Assembly: GCF_037975245.1 (NCBI RefSeq)
Contig: NC_092583.1
Span: 9,584,764 to 9,648,763, forward strand
Source of the DNA: Apostichopus japonicus
Lineage: Eukaryota > Echinodermata > Holothuroidea > Aspidochirotida > Stichopodidae
DNA: 64,000 nt
Direction of reading: 5' to 3'
The notes beneath the pieces are model-generated. The model was given only the letters and a program-made list of their open reading frames with translations, made no database searches and was not told the DNA's origin. The translations under genes and the position numbers were made by a program. Below, in pieces: positions 1 through 11,119 of this stretch (its first letter is position 1; each line of letters opens with the position of its first letter).

Positions 1-65
1 TTTGCGTCTCATTTTAGATACTAGCAAAGCCAAATGTGCATACCGCAAAATCAGTCTCATATATC

Positions 66-138
66 GACCCTGTGGCCCAATGGATAAGGCATCTGACTTC
101 GAATCAGGGGATTCCAGGTTCGAGTCCTGGCAGGGTCG
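66..138 (+). tRNA. tRNA-Arg(TCG), array copy 1
   Basis: A 73-base cloverleaf can be drawn: 7-bp acceptor stem (gaccctg with cagggtc), anticodon loop cttcgaa giving anticodon TCG (reads CGA), and T-arm ccagg/cctgg with loop ttcgagt. The internal A box (tggcccaatgg) and B box (ggttcgagtcc) of a pol III gene are intact, and a T-run about 13 bases downstream can end transcription. The second base is A here, pairing with T, where the other copies have G. Confidence 0.95.
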
Positions 139-259
139 AATTACAAACTTTTTCACATAGTATATGTTTTTAAGATTTTTATCAGATGTTATGATTTCCG
201 TCTCATTTTAGATTATAGCAAAGCCAAATGTGCATACCGCAAAATCAGTCTCATAGATC

Positions 260-332
260 GGCCCTGTGGCCCAATGGATAAGGCATCTGACTACGAATCA
301 GGGGATTCCAGGTTCGAGTCCTGGCAGGGTCG
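260..332 (+). tRNA. tRNA-Arg(ACG), array copy 2
   Basis: Same body as copy 1, but the anticodon loop is ctacgaa, so the anticodon is ACG. After deamination to inosine it would read CGU, CGC and CGA. Cloverleaf and A and B boxes are intact; a T5 terminator follows after about 13 bases. Confidence 0.95.
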
Positions 333-453
333 AATTACAAACTTTTTCACATAGTATATGTTTTAAAGATTTTTATCAGATGTTATGATTTCCGTCTCAT
401 TTTAGATAATAGCAATGCCAAATATGCATACCGCCAAATTATTCTCATATATC

Positions 454-526
454 GGCCCTGTGGCCCAATGGATAAGGCATCTGACTTCGAAACAGGGGAT
501 TTCAGGTTCGAGTCCTGGCAGGGTCG
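454..526 (+). tRNA. tRNA-Arg(TCG), array copy 3, with stem mismatch
   Basis: Anticodon TCG. Two changes set it apart: the base after the anticodon loop is A rather than T, which breaks the last anticodon-stem pair, and the T-stem starts with T (a G-T wobble). Promoter boxes remain. It may be transcribed but fold less well than its sisters. Confidence 0.85.
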
Positions 527-647
527 AATTACAAACTTTTTCACATAGTATATGTTTTTAAGATTTTTATCATATGTTATGATTTCCGTCTGATTTTAGA
601 TTATAGCAAAGCCAAATGTACATACCGCCAGATTACTCTCATATATC

Positions 648-720
648 GGCCCTGTGGCCCAATGGATAAGGCATCTGACTTCGAATCAGGGGATTCCAGG
701 TTCGAGTCCTGGCAGGGTCG
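648..720 (+). tRNA. tRNA-Arg(TCG), array copy 4
   Basis: Intact cloverleaf with anticodon TCG, intact A and B boxes, and a T5 terminator downstream. It lies exactly 194 bp after copy 3. Confidence 0.95.
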
Positions 721-841
721 AATTACGAACTTTTTCACATAGTATATGTTTTTAAGATTTTTATCAGATGTTATGATTTCCGTCTCATTTTAGATTATAG
801 CAAAGCCAAATGTGCATACCGCAAAATCAGTCTCATAGATC

Positions 842-914
842 GGCCCTGTGGCCCAATGGATAAGGCATCTGACTACGAATCAGGGGATTCCAGGTTCGAG
901 TCCTGGCAGGGTCG
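842..914 (+). tRNA. tRNA-Arg(ACG), array copy 5
   Basis: Intact cloverleaf with anticodon ACG. The trailer is shortened: a 9-base deletion brings TTTT to three bases after the discriminator base, and the unit is 185 rather than 194 bp. Confidence 0.95.
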
Positions 915-1026
915 AATTTTCACATAGCATATGTTTTTAAGATTTTTATCATATGTTATGATTTCCGTCTGATTTTAGATTATAGCAAAGCCAAATGTAC
1001 ATACCGCCAGATTACTCTCATATATC

Positions 1027-1099
1027 GGCCCTGTGGCCCAATGGATAAGGCATCTGACTTCGAATCAGGGGATTCCAGGTTCGAGTCCTGGCAGGGTCG
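1027..1099 (+). tRNA. tRNA-Arg(TCG), array copy 6
   Basis: Intact cloverleaf with anticodon TCG and the long type of trailer. Its 5' flank matches that of copy 4 (both carry the gattactctcatatatc leader), so units seem to have been duplicated in pairs. Confidence 0.95.
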
Positions 1100-1220
1100 A
1101 ATTACGAACTTTTTCACATAGTATATGTTTTTAAGATTTTTATCAGATGTTATGATTTCCGTCTCATTTTAGATATCAGCAAAGCCAAATGTGCATACCG
1201 CAAAATCAGTCTCATAGATC

Positions 1221-1293
1221 GGCCCTGTGGCCCAATGGATAAGGCATCTGACTACGAATCAGGGGATTCCAGGTTCGAGTCCTGGCAGGGTCG
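1221..1293 (+). tRNA. tRNA-Arg(ACG), array copy 7
   Basis: Intact cloverleaf with anticodon ACG and the short trailer with an immediate TTTT, as in copy 5. Confidence 0.95.
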
Positions 1294-1405
1294 AATTTTC
1301 ACATACCATATGCTTTTAAGAGTTTTATCAGATGTTGTGATTTGCGTCTCATTTTAGATACTAGCAAAGCCAAATGTGCATACCGCCAAATTAGTCTCAT
1401 ATATC

Positions 1406-1478
1406 GGCCCTGTGGCCCAATGGATAAGGCATCTGACTACGAATCAGGGGATTCCAGGTTCGAGTCCTGGCAGGGTCG
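1406..1478 (+). tRNA. tRNA-Arg(ACG), array copy 8
   Basis: Intact cloverleaf with anticodon ACG and the long trailer with a T5 run. Confidence 0.95.
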
Positions 1479-1599
1479 AATTACGAACTTTTTCACATAG
1501 CATATGTTTTTAAGATTTTTATCAGATGTTATGATTTCCGTCTCATTTTAGATTATAGCAAAGCCAAATGTGCATACCGCAAAATTAGTCTCATATATC

Positions 1600-1672
1600 G
1601 GCCCTGTGGCCCAATGGATAAGGCATCTGACTACGAATCAGGGGATTCCAGGTTCGAGTCCTGGCAGGGTCG
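1600..1672 (+). tRNA. tRNA-Arg(ACG), array copy 9
   Basis: Intact cloverleaf with anticodon ACG and the short trailer with an immediate TTTT. Confidence 0.95.
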
Positions 1673-1782
1673 AATTTTCACATAGCATATGTTTTTTTGA
1701 TTTTTATCAAATGTTATGACTTCCGTCTCATTTTAGATATCAGCAAAGCCAAATGTACATACCGCCAACTATCTCATACATC

Positions 1783-1855
1783 GGCCCTGTTGCCCAATGG
1801 ATAAGGCATCTGACTACGAATCAGGGGATTCCAGGTTCGAGTCCTGGCAGGGTCG
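1783..1855 (+). tRNA. tRNA-Arg(ACG), array copy 10
   Basis: Anticodon ACG. One change in the linker between acceptor and D stems (position 9, G to T) falls beside the A box. The cloverleaf is otherwise intact. Confidence 0.92.
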
Positions 1856-1974
1856 AATTACGAACTTTTTACATTGTATATGTTTTTAAGATTTTATCAG
1901 ATGTTGTGTTTTGCGTCTCATTTTAGATACTAGCAAAGCCAAATGTACATGCCGAAAAATTATCCTCATATATT

Positions 1975-2047
1975 GGCCCTGTGGCCCAATGGATAAGGCA
2001 TCTGACTTCGAATCAGGGGATTCCAGGTTCGAGTCCTGGCAGGGTCG
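1975..2047 (+). tRNA. tRNA-Arg(TCG), array copy 11
   Basis: Last intact copy, anticodon TCG, with normal A and B boxes and a T5 run in the trailer. The repeat unit stops shortly after it. Confidence 0.95.
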
Positions 2048-2184
2048 AATTACGAACTTTTTCACATAGCATGTGAAAATCTTTTTATCTTTTTCCTTTT
2101 TATGCTTTGTTAAGCCATATGAGGGACTTTTAGAGGACTTCCTATCAAATTGTATATATTCCTGTGATAAAACAAATAAATCAA

Positions 2185-2300
2185 TCAATCAATATGCACA
2201 TTTGGCTTTGCTAGTATCTAACATGAGACGGAAATCACAACATCTGCATGGCATCTGACTTCGAATCAGGGGATTCCAGGTTCAAGTCATGGCAGGGTCG
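2185..2300. pseudogene. Array edge: inverted spacer joined to a tRNA-Arg 3' fragment
   Basis: About 2190-2245 is the reverse complement of an array spacer (tttggctttgctagtatcta). It is followed at 2250-2300 by the 3' two thirds of a tRNA-Arg(TCG) in forward orientation with changes in the T-arm (ttcaagtcatgg). The 5' part of the tRNA is missing, so it is not functional. Confidence 0.8.
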
Positions 2301-2425
2301 AATTACGAACCATTTTTAAGCTTACCTTCTTTCTGTTTGTATCAACTATTTTCATTTTCATTTCCATCTCGGTTTAGGTTTTAGGATACCAAAATGTTCA
2401 TCTAGGGAATGTAATGAAATATTTC

Positions 2426-2471
2426 GGCCATGTGGCCCAATGTGGCGAAATGGGATAAGGCATCTGACTTA
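2426..2471 (+). pseudogene. tRNA-Arg 5' fragment
   Basis: The stretch cggccatgtggcccaatg followed by gataaggcatctgactt matches the first half of the array tRNA with an insertion in the D-arm, and it stops inside the anticodon arm. It is a decayed copy outside the array. Confidence 0.7.
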
Positions 2472-4160
2472 TCCAATAAAATATTACAAAATATAACAAA
2501 AAAAATGTCAAGAAGTTTCGTCACAGGTCACCTGATCAATAACCAGACATGGGCTTCTTCTTCGGTTTGGCACAACAATCAGCTTGATAAGGGGAAGGTC
2601 ACATACCTGAATACCCCACTGATACAACACTATAACTACATTATCTAGATGTAAAGAGGTAGGTTCTCTCTGGTCCTTCGCTCCAACCAATGTTCCCCTC
2701 TTGCCCTCGTAAGAAATTTATTGAACTCCCCCCCCCCCCCCCCGTCCTGCAGATACAGGATATGCATTTTGACAGGTTTTATCATTGGGTCCAGTCCAGT
2801 GATGTCCAGTCCAGTCCAGTATATGTCCAGTGATGGTATATTTTTAAAACTAATACAGCAAATGTTTGTCCAGTGAGACATCACACAGATATCCTGAAAA
2901 TTTGTTACATGTGTTTACGTTTTCCCCTTAAATAAAAAAACGACAATTTATTTTTCATAATAACTTGTTTTCCTGTTCTTGTTCTTTGTAGCTTATTGTC
3001 GTTACCGACGTCTTGCGAATTTTTTAATTAAATGCTAAACCAATTTCTTGAAATCGTTAATTCACGATCCTGAAATGAGTGCGTCAGTACTTTCCCCATG
3101 GAAACTACTTCAACACAAGGTTAAGTTTATACCGAGTATAGCCACAATGCCCAAGAAAAATTGGTTCTATATATCGATGCTTGTCACGTGACTTCCCTCT
3201 TCTCCCCCCAGTACTGAGATCCCAACATATCTCAAGAATGATAACTTAACTTGAAGCCAACACACAGAGTTGAAACTATAGTTTAATCAAGATAAAGATT
3301 TTTTTCTTTCTTTTTTTAAAACCATATCACACACATACCTTCATATCGATCAGATCGTTCAAGACTCGCGTTCGTGTTCCTTGTAGACGATATGAATATT
3401 CATGTATTGATTATCGATCTGGCCTCGCAGAAGATCCATGTATACGGGAGTTACGTACAGTTCATACCGAGATTGGATTGACTATACTCTTGTATGTTGG
3501 TCTTATAACAACTGCATGTTAATATATACAGTGTATGTGTGTGTGCTCTATAAAATAAGGATGTATGGTTTTTTAATGTGTTCTGTCGCTAAAAGCGATT
3601 AATTGGAGGAGAATCTTGTCAAAAGATCATTGACATTTTCAGAACCTTTTAATTTCATTTTGCTGTTTGTTTGGATGGTTGTTTTCCTCCCGCTTTTCTT
3701 TACAAAATAAAAGACTCTGGAGATTTCTTACAACGTTGAACAACATATGGACCGATTCTAAAACATGTGTCACTGGGGCGATAATAGATAGATATAAATG
3801 TGACATAATATTGGCTTACTGGTACCAGTTGAGTACCCAATACATACTGACTGTGTTATGCCATCTATACCAAAGGGTGATACCGAGTCGGAACTTGGTA
3901 TGAATATTTTCTAACTCCAACTCGCATTAAGTAATGACTGTACGTTTTTTATATCTTGTTGCAAAAGCTCACAACTAACCATTGCTACGGGTCTTAAAAC
4001 TTCAATATAAAGCTGCGGGAATCTACCAACGTGAACTTATTTCTACACAAGTTAATAGAAATATATATAGGCCCTATATATAATTTGTATTTGTGCTTTC
4101 TGTGGCGATGATATTCTTTAACACTATATGAGTATACCGGTACCATGCCACAGCGCATAA
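2472..4160. other. Intergenic region upstream of the WDR86-like gene
   Basis: No gene was recognised. It contains a poly-C run near 2730, a short tandem array of gtccagt words at about 2788-2840, and otherwise AT-rich unique-looking sequence. The promoter and 5' UTR of the WDR86-like gene must lie here or in the bases just before 4203; I see no clear TATA box. Confidence 0.6.
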
Positions 4161-4202
4161 ATGTTGCGGCCACCTTCTTTCTGTCAAGCGACTCGTAGCA
4201 AG

Positions 4203-7200
4203 ATGGGGAGTGGGTCCTCTACCAAGCTACACGAGATTGAGCAGGAAGAGAGAGAACGGAAGAAAAAGAAAGATGGCTCCGCAGATCCAAGCCAAGCGAC
4301 AGGAGAAGATGGAGATGAAAATGAGTCCACGAATGCTGATGGAACCAAGAAAAAGAAAGAAGGCGAGTCTTTACTTGGCATCCTTAAGGGGCACAAGAAA
4401 GGAATCAATTGCATGGGAATGAGTGAAGATGGGGATCGTATTATAACCGGTGGCGAGGACAAAGTCGCCCGTATCTGGAACACAAAGGAGTTAACGTGTG
4501 AAAAAGTACTCAAGGGCCACACGCAGTACTTGAACTGCGTTCAGATATTCGAAGGGCATGCCTACACCGGGAGCGCAGACAAGACCGTACGAAAGTGGAC
4601 GATTAAAACCGGTAGTTGCGATTTAATAATCGAAGGCCACGGCGCAGCTATTAATAGGCTGATTTGTACGGGCGATTTCTTATTCAGCAGCTCGTACGAC
4701 CGTACCGCGATGTGTTGGGATCCGGACGATGGGGAGTTACTACACATTTTCCGCGGCCACAAGCGCGGTGTGACACCGCTGATGTACATACCGGCAGAGG
4801 ACGCCTTAAAGGACGATGTCGTCGATATTGATTGCAATAAAGACTTACTTATCACTGGATCCGCTGACGGATATGCGAAATCATGGGATATGGACTCGGG
4901 TGATTGTATGGTTACCTTCAAGGGACACAAGGGCGGTATCTTATGCCTGTCTGCCGATAGTACCGGGACGGTGTTGTATACCGGCAGTGCTGATTGCACG
5001 ATACGGAATTGGAACATGTCAACAGGGGAGGTTTTCAAGGTGTTTGAGGGTCACCAGAGCCCCATCATATGTATACAGGTGAGTATCAATGCGTGATAGT
5101 GATTGCGTGCGCATGGCTGCGACAAAAACATGGACTCTAGTAGTTTAATTTTCCTTAGTCAGTTCATATCAGCTGTATGCGTTATTAAAGGGGAAGGTTA
5201 GCATTCTTAAACCAAGGCATGGCCTTCTCACCGTACGACTGCACAACAGTTAATCCTTTGTCATTGGTAAGTTAATTGTGAAATGCAACACACCAAATTG
5301 TGCATAATTCAACCAGTCGCTCCCGAGACATATATACTCCGGTGCGCCACTTCATACGTGAACACTGCGGGACGTGCCCAAGGGTGCAGCCACAAATCGG
5401 CGCACTTAACTTTATTTGTAAGTTACCTCTCAGGTCCCAATTTATACACACCTGGGTGAAGTTAAGGCAATGGAGATTTAGTATCTTGCCCAAAGACACA
5501 AACAACGTACTAATCTAGCCAGGACCTGAATCTCTGAATCCTGAAATCTCTGAATCGCAGTTCCCGCGGCCGTTTCCATTTGACCACATTTGACCATATT
5601 TGACCATTTGAACATTTGACCGAGTTTTACTCAAGATACGATACCATCGAGCGAAATCACCTCCCCTCACCCCCCCCCCCCCCCAACACCCCTGTGCCGT
5701 TCCCCCTGCTAATTTCCCAAGTGAATTTCCAAGTGAATTTCCAAAGTGAATCCCCAAGTGAATTTAAGTATAGGCCAAAAAAATGAATGATTCAGTTAAG
5801 TTCAAAGAGGGTCCGTCATCCACAGACACTACTTTTTCATTTATGTTATAATCGAATGTTAAACATTTGATATATAAATTTATATATATTTATTTGAATT
5901 TTGAAACTTGAATTTTTCAAGCATGTGAAGTGTCGTGACATTGGATTTACTACCAAGTATCGAATAATGCAGACAAATTGTAAAAAAAAACACGTTAATC
6001 TACCTTGATAGTCGTGTTCTTCAGTACAATTACGTGATTTGGGGTTCTTTGTTTGCACCCTCGCTTCGGTACTTTTGCATATGGTGCAAAACCAACTGAC
6101 TCTTGTGCTGAAATGTCTTTAGTACTAAAAATGAGCTAAAAACGCTATTTTGTTCAGAACAACCTCCATAGTGGGAACAATTTAGCACACTTCAAGCCCG
6201 TTTATGCCTCTATTTTGGGGGAGGGGGGGGGGCTGGTCTTACCGTTTCATTGATTTTTAAAGCGAGACAATCAACATGAATAGGAAAGTATAGATATGGT
6301 TTTAGACTATACCAAAGAATGTCACGAAAATTTTGAAGAAAAAAACCAAAATATTATAGATATTTAGCCTAAGGAATTTTCCCAAATTTGGCGTTAAATA
6401 TTGTATATTTTTGGCGGTAGGTAATTATTAACCATATTTAATTGGATATAATTTTAGGCAACATATTTCGTTCTGTCATACAGTCTATGACGTAAACGGT
6501 GTCCAATCACATTCGAATATATAGATCTTTCGCAATACTTTTTATCATCTGGCAACATTCAAAATGGCGTACTTGCATAGTTACCGCTACTATGAATAAT
6601 ACTGTATAATTTTATTAAGCTATACATTATATCTTGAATTGAATAGAGGGTGTTATGACAGAGTAAGCCATGCCAAACAGTCAATGTAGAGGGGACAGGT
6701 GTCGTTCGGGCCCCGTTTGATGCTATATTTCATGTTCAGATCTCCAAATTTCACCTTTACTGACTATTTCAAGAGGAAGTGTAACCTATTGTCATTTAAT
6801 CATGTGCCAAATGAACTTTATGTAAGTGGTAATCGATATCATCTAAAAGCTATCTATTAACCTGGCTGACACTGATCCTACCTGTAATTAAACCATTACT
6901 CTTGGCGTTCCATAGGATGGAAATGGCGTACGTAAGCGCTATTTACAGTGTGTTCAGTTTGGTAAGATCGATTCTGTCTTCTTGCAATATGTTCCTGTAA
7001 CTCAATCAGCTGACAAACATAAATATCGACCGTCTGCGACACCTCTCCCAAGCATTATCACTTTCTTGAAATTTAAGAGCTAAACCCGAAAGGACAAAAG
7101 ACTTAACACTGTAGGATGAAAGACTGTCCCTCCCCACTTTCATTGTAGAATTTGACTATAGCTATATGCCAGTCATCTATATCAAAGAAAGTCTCGCGAG

Positions 7201-10200
7201 CTATTAAGTCGATAAATTGGTTGCGTTGGGGACGACACAGTGTGTAACTAAGGTAAACTCCTTTGTTGAGTTGATATATAGATACATTGCATATGCTACC
7301 GTCAATCCAATTTGGTCATTTACTGTAAGTGTATAGTACAAAATAACCTTGCATACACACAATATGAACATTTTCGCCCAGAATGTTCCAAATACCTCAT
7401 GATTAGTTTACTGCTGTTGACAATAAAAAAATAAAAAACACTTGAATATGCAAAGACAGTTAGACGTTGTGCAGAAGTTTTCATTCAAAAGAATTTGAGC
7501 GAACCCATACGAACATTTATTTGTATGATGGCAGACTTTACGAGTACAATGGGTATATGAACCGTTCGATCTCTGAGGGGTGGGGATAGGTCCTTCGGGG
7601 CAGATTGCCAGTATTGCAAAAACAAAAATGTAACAAATGTTTTCCTGAGGGAAGGGGGCGGGGTATTGTTATGCGTTGTCCGTATTGTTGTCGTTTATTT
7701 GTATAAGAGCCGCAAAGATACTGGGGGAAATATGACGGAGAAGGGTGGAAGGGGAAGGCCGAGAGAGCCTGGGGTGCGTTTCTCAGCTAGAGGGAGAGGG
7801 AGAAGAATATCTTAGAAAGTCAAAACCAGAGGAGGAAGGGTAGACTTTGGTGATCAGATAGAGAGGATGGGTTAAGTCTAAGACGACATGCAGGGTCACA
7901 GAATTTTTGGCTGAGGTCAATGGCGGCAGACTTTATGGACACGACTTGTTTTTACTATGTAAAGAATTCTATATAGTTCTTTATGAATCTATTCATATGC
8001 AGGTAATCAACAAACTGATGTACAGCGGTAGTTCCGATACGAGCGCAAGATGTTGGGTGACTGAATTCGGTGACTGCACGAGAGTTTACTTAGGTCACAA
8101 ACACACCGTCAGTGCACTGAAATTTCACGATGGACTTCGTAAGTAGATTTTTACGAGTCAGACGAATTACCGTGTTCAAAGGATTGATATATAGTATTTG
8201 ATGTTCGACATATTTTCATTATACATTTTCATTGCAACTATCTGTAGTTCAAAGTTTGGTAAAACCCAGCGGTTGAAGAAAGGACTACCATACGTATAAT
8301 TCGAGCCTTTTGAAAACCTATCATAGTATGATTGTTTATGGTTGCTTGTGATTGGTTATGGTTTGTTATGAATAGTTATGATTGGTTATGGTTGGTTATG
8401 TTTGGTCGTGCCTGGTTATGCTTACATTGCAAGCCCTCTTCTATTGACATAATTACGACACAAAATTTGAACCCATTTCTACCTCCTGAATTAGCCCCAA
8501 ACGGTGAGCCGAGTGTGTACATTCTCATCTAGATATATAGAATGAGGAAAAGTTACCATGGCACCTTGGCTACTTGCGATTACTTCCATGGTCTATATAT
8601 CATAAGGTACACGTTCATGGGCAAAGTGCGGCCTGCGCGCCCTCATACGGGCCTCCGCCGTGGACATTTTCTAAGGCTCGCGAGAACTGTTTTCAAAACA
8701 TTGTGAATGCAGCCTACTAAACCTTACACTGGGACAATGTCTTTATCCAACCCTAAATCAACTGAAAACAATGAATTTCAGTGATATGATCGAAATGAAA
8801 AACATAAAATATTTACATTTGTGGGAGTTTTCGTAAAATAGGGCCTTCCTATATAGGATAACCAACGTAACAGATGGAAATTACGCAAGAATGTTTCCAT
8901 GTGTGACATGGAAGTAAAGAACATGGTTAAGTTCGAGGTTTGGGGATATAATGACACTGTCGCCCGCAAGATTAATGTTCGCGTCCACTCCACCCCTGGG
9001 CTAATGGGGGGGGGGGGCTGTAGGCCTACTCCTTTCAACGCCTTACATTACAACTATACGGATGCACGTTGTTTCGATACAGCCTACTTTGCCAAGGACC
9101 TGATATATTACATAAATAACTCTTTCATTTTTCACTTATTCTTTCTTTACTTATTTTTCAAAATGTCTGTCCTTGGATAAAGAAAAAATTAGTTTTTGTT
9201 TGACACTTTCAATATGGTGCAGGATTCTTAATATGGTTCATACCTTCTTCACATTTGAAACAAATATAAGCAAGGGGAATTTGATAACGTAAAGGTGTAT
9301 ATGCTCGCTATACTTCGTAGTGTGAGCGCTCGAACACTCAGGATCAGAACTGTTATCGTGAGATCCCTTTCAGGAAGAACCCTGACCCCGTGTGAACGTC
9401 ACTAATAGGTTCGTTTTGAAATCGATTAAATCCACAAGTTAGAGCAATAAGTGTAAGCCGTTATATTAATAACCTAACAATATTTATTTGTATATCCTTC
9501 TATTTTTATATAGTTTACACTGCCTGTGGGGACAACAACGCCCGGGTGTTTGATGCAAAGTCTGGCGCTCTCAAAAGAACTTTCAAAGGTCATGACCTTA
9601 TGGTGACATCCATTTTGGTGAGTGAATTTGTAAAACATACTTATATCTGTTACTATCTATTCTTTTCTTAGAATTATTAAGCGATGGTTTATTTTTGTTG
9701 TGAACTACACAGGGGGAGGCGGTTTGGAGATTGGAGAATTGGGATGGAGATTTGAGAATGGTTCGCAGTTACTTTTGACAAACAATCATAGCAAAATGGG
9801 GATGAAATTTTGTCGTGCAGCTGTTTTTCCTGTTATATATTGGGATAATTTTGGGCAGAAGAAACTTTCAGTAGATACTACCCTTAAAAATAAGAAAATT
9901 CAATGGAACTCTTTCATATTACGTGGCATTTGTAGTTTTCTGACTGCAAATCCCTGATTCTGTAGCAACTTACCATCAACTCCCTTTCGCTGAATCCAAT
10001 CCCGCCATGGAATTTGATTTCATCCTGGAAGTGTTGAAGCCCCCTATAGAATTGTATGCGGTTGCGTCCCTAGCTGTAGGTGTGTGGCGTAATACCATTG
10101 ACAAATGATTAAAACTAACTAAAGCTGCAAGTTTAAAAAAAAACTGAAGAAAATTGGATGGCCGTTTAACTTCAAAACTTTGATATGTAAGCTAAGCCAA

Positions 10201-10786
10201 ATAGATGTTTATCCAGATGAGCTTGTTAGCGGTTGCACGTCAAATATGAGACTTATTGTTTATGCATCATAATATGCAGTTTCATTTAGTTTCATATTTT
10301 GGCTTCATTTTGTTTTCGTTCTCATTTTCATTTTCCCCTTCGTTTCTTTTCTTTTTTGTCCAACATGCAATATTGATCCGTTTTGCATTACGAATTTAAT
10401 GAAATTGAGTAAACTGCGGTTGCTCGGTAACCTTAATATATTTCAGTTATAAAAAAGAAAAGAAAACGAAATATGAAATAAACCGATGAAGGTGTGGATC
10501 AGCAGCCCGACCCCTTCCCTGGCGCCCACCTCAATTCCCTGGCGCCCAGAACTGTTTTCTTTGCTGTGCGCATTCTACTATCTCTGAAAAGGTATGAACC
10601 AGCCCCCCCCCCCCACCTTTCCTGGCGCCCAACACCCTTTTTTTCCCCTTTGCTTTACGCATTCCACTTTCTTTGACAAGGTATGGACCAGCTTCACCCC
10701 TTCCCTGGCGCGCCACGCCCCACCCTACCCCCTTCCCTGTTGACCCATTTCCTCTTTACTTTTTACCATTGTCTCTGACAGTTTTG

Positions 10787-10857
<71 letters not shown>

Positions 10858-10895
10858 ATCTTAATGAGTTGGAAAATCAAGAACAATGAAAAAAC

Positions 10896-10968
<73 letters not shown>

Positions 10969-11062
10969 TCTTCATCTATCTTTCTTTCTTTGTTTTATTT
11001 GGTAGTTCCACGATAAGAAGTTATTCAGTAGTTTTACCATTGTCTCTGACAGTTTTGTGAAA

Positions 11063-11119
<57 letters not shown>

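Larger units (their letters stand above)
1..2065 (+). repeat. Tandem array of 11 tRNA-Arg units
   Basis: Gene starts are spaced 194, 194, 194, 194, 185, 194, 185, 194, 183 and 192 bp apart. Each unit is a 73-bp tRNA plus a conserved spacer with the words agcaaagccaaatgt and cataccgc. Spacers are nearly as conserved as the genes, which points to recent unequal exchange or gene conversion. Five copies carry TCG and six carry ACG. The array probably continues left of the window, since base 1 lies inside a spacer. Confidence 0.95.

Noticed and set aside
1-2065. Regular repeats and spacers that might suggest a CRISPR array
   Set aside because: The repeated 73-bp part folds as a tRNA with pol III boxes, and the spacers are conserved rather than unique.
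1886-2188. Minus-strand open frame of 100 codons over the tRNA array
   Set aside because: It is antisense to a tRNA gene and its spacer; no domain and no splice context.
4161-4202. Upstream in-frame ATG of the WDR86-like gene
   Set aside because: Weak context (T at -3 and +4), and it would bury the MGSGSS start that matches the family.
7907-8002. Open frame extending upstream of WDR86 exon 2
   Set aside because: A pyrimidine-poor but clear AG acceptor at 8001-8002 joins in phase with exon 1; the sequence before it does not resemble WD repeats.
10786-11016. Open frame of Ile-Tyr repeats
   Set aside because: Translation of TA dinucleotides and the duplicated exon border.
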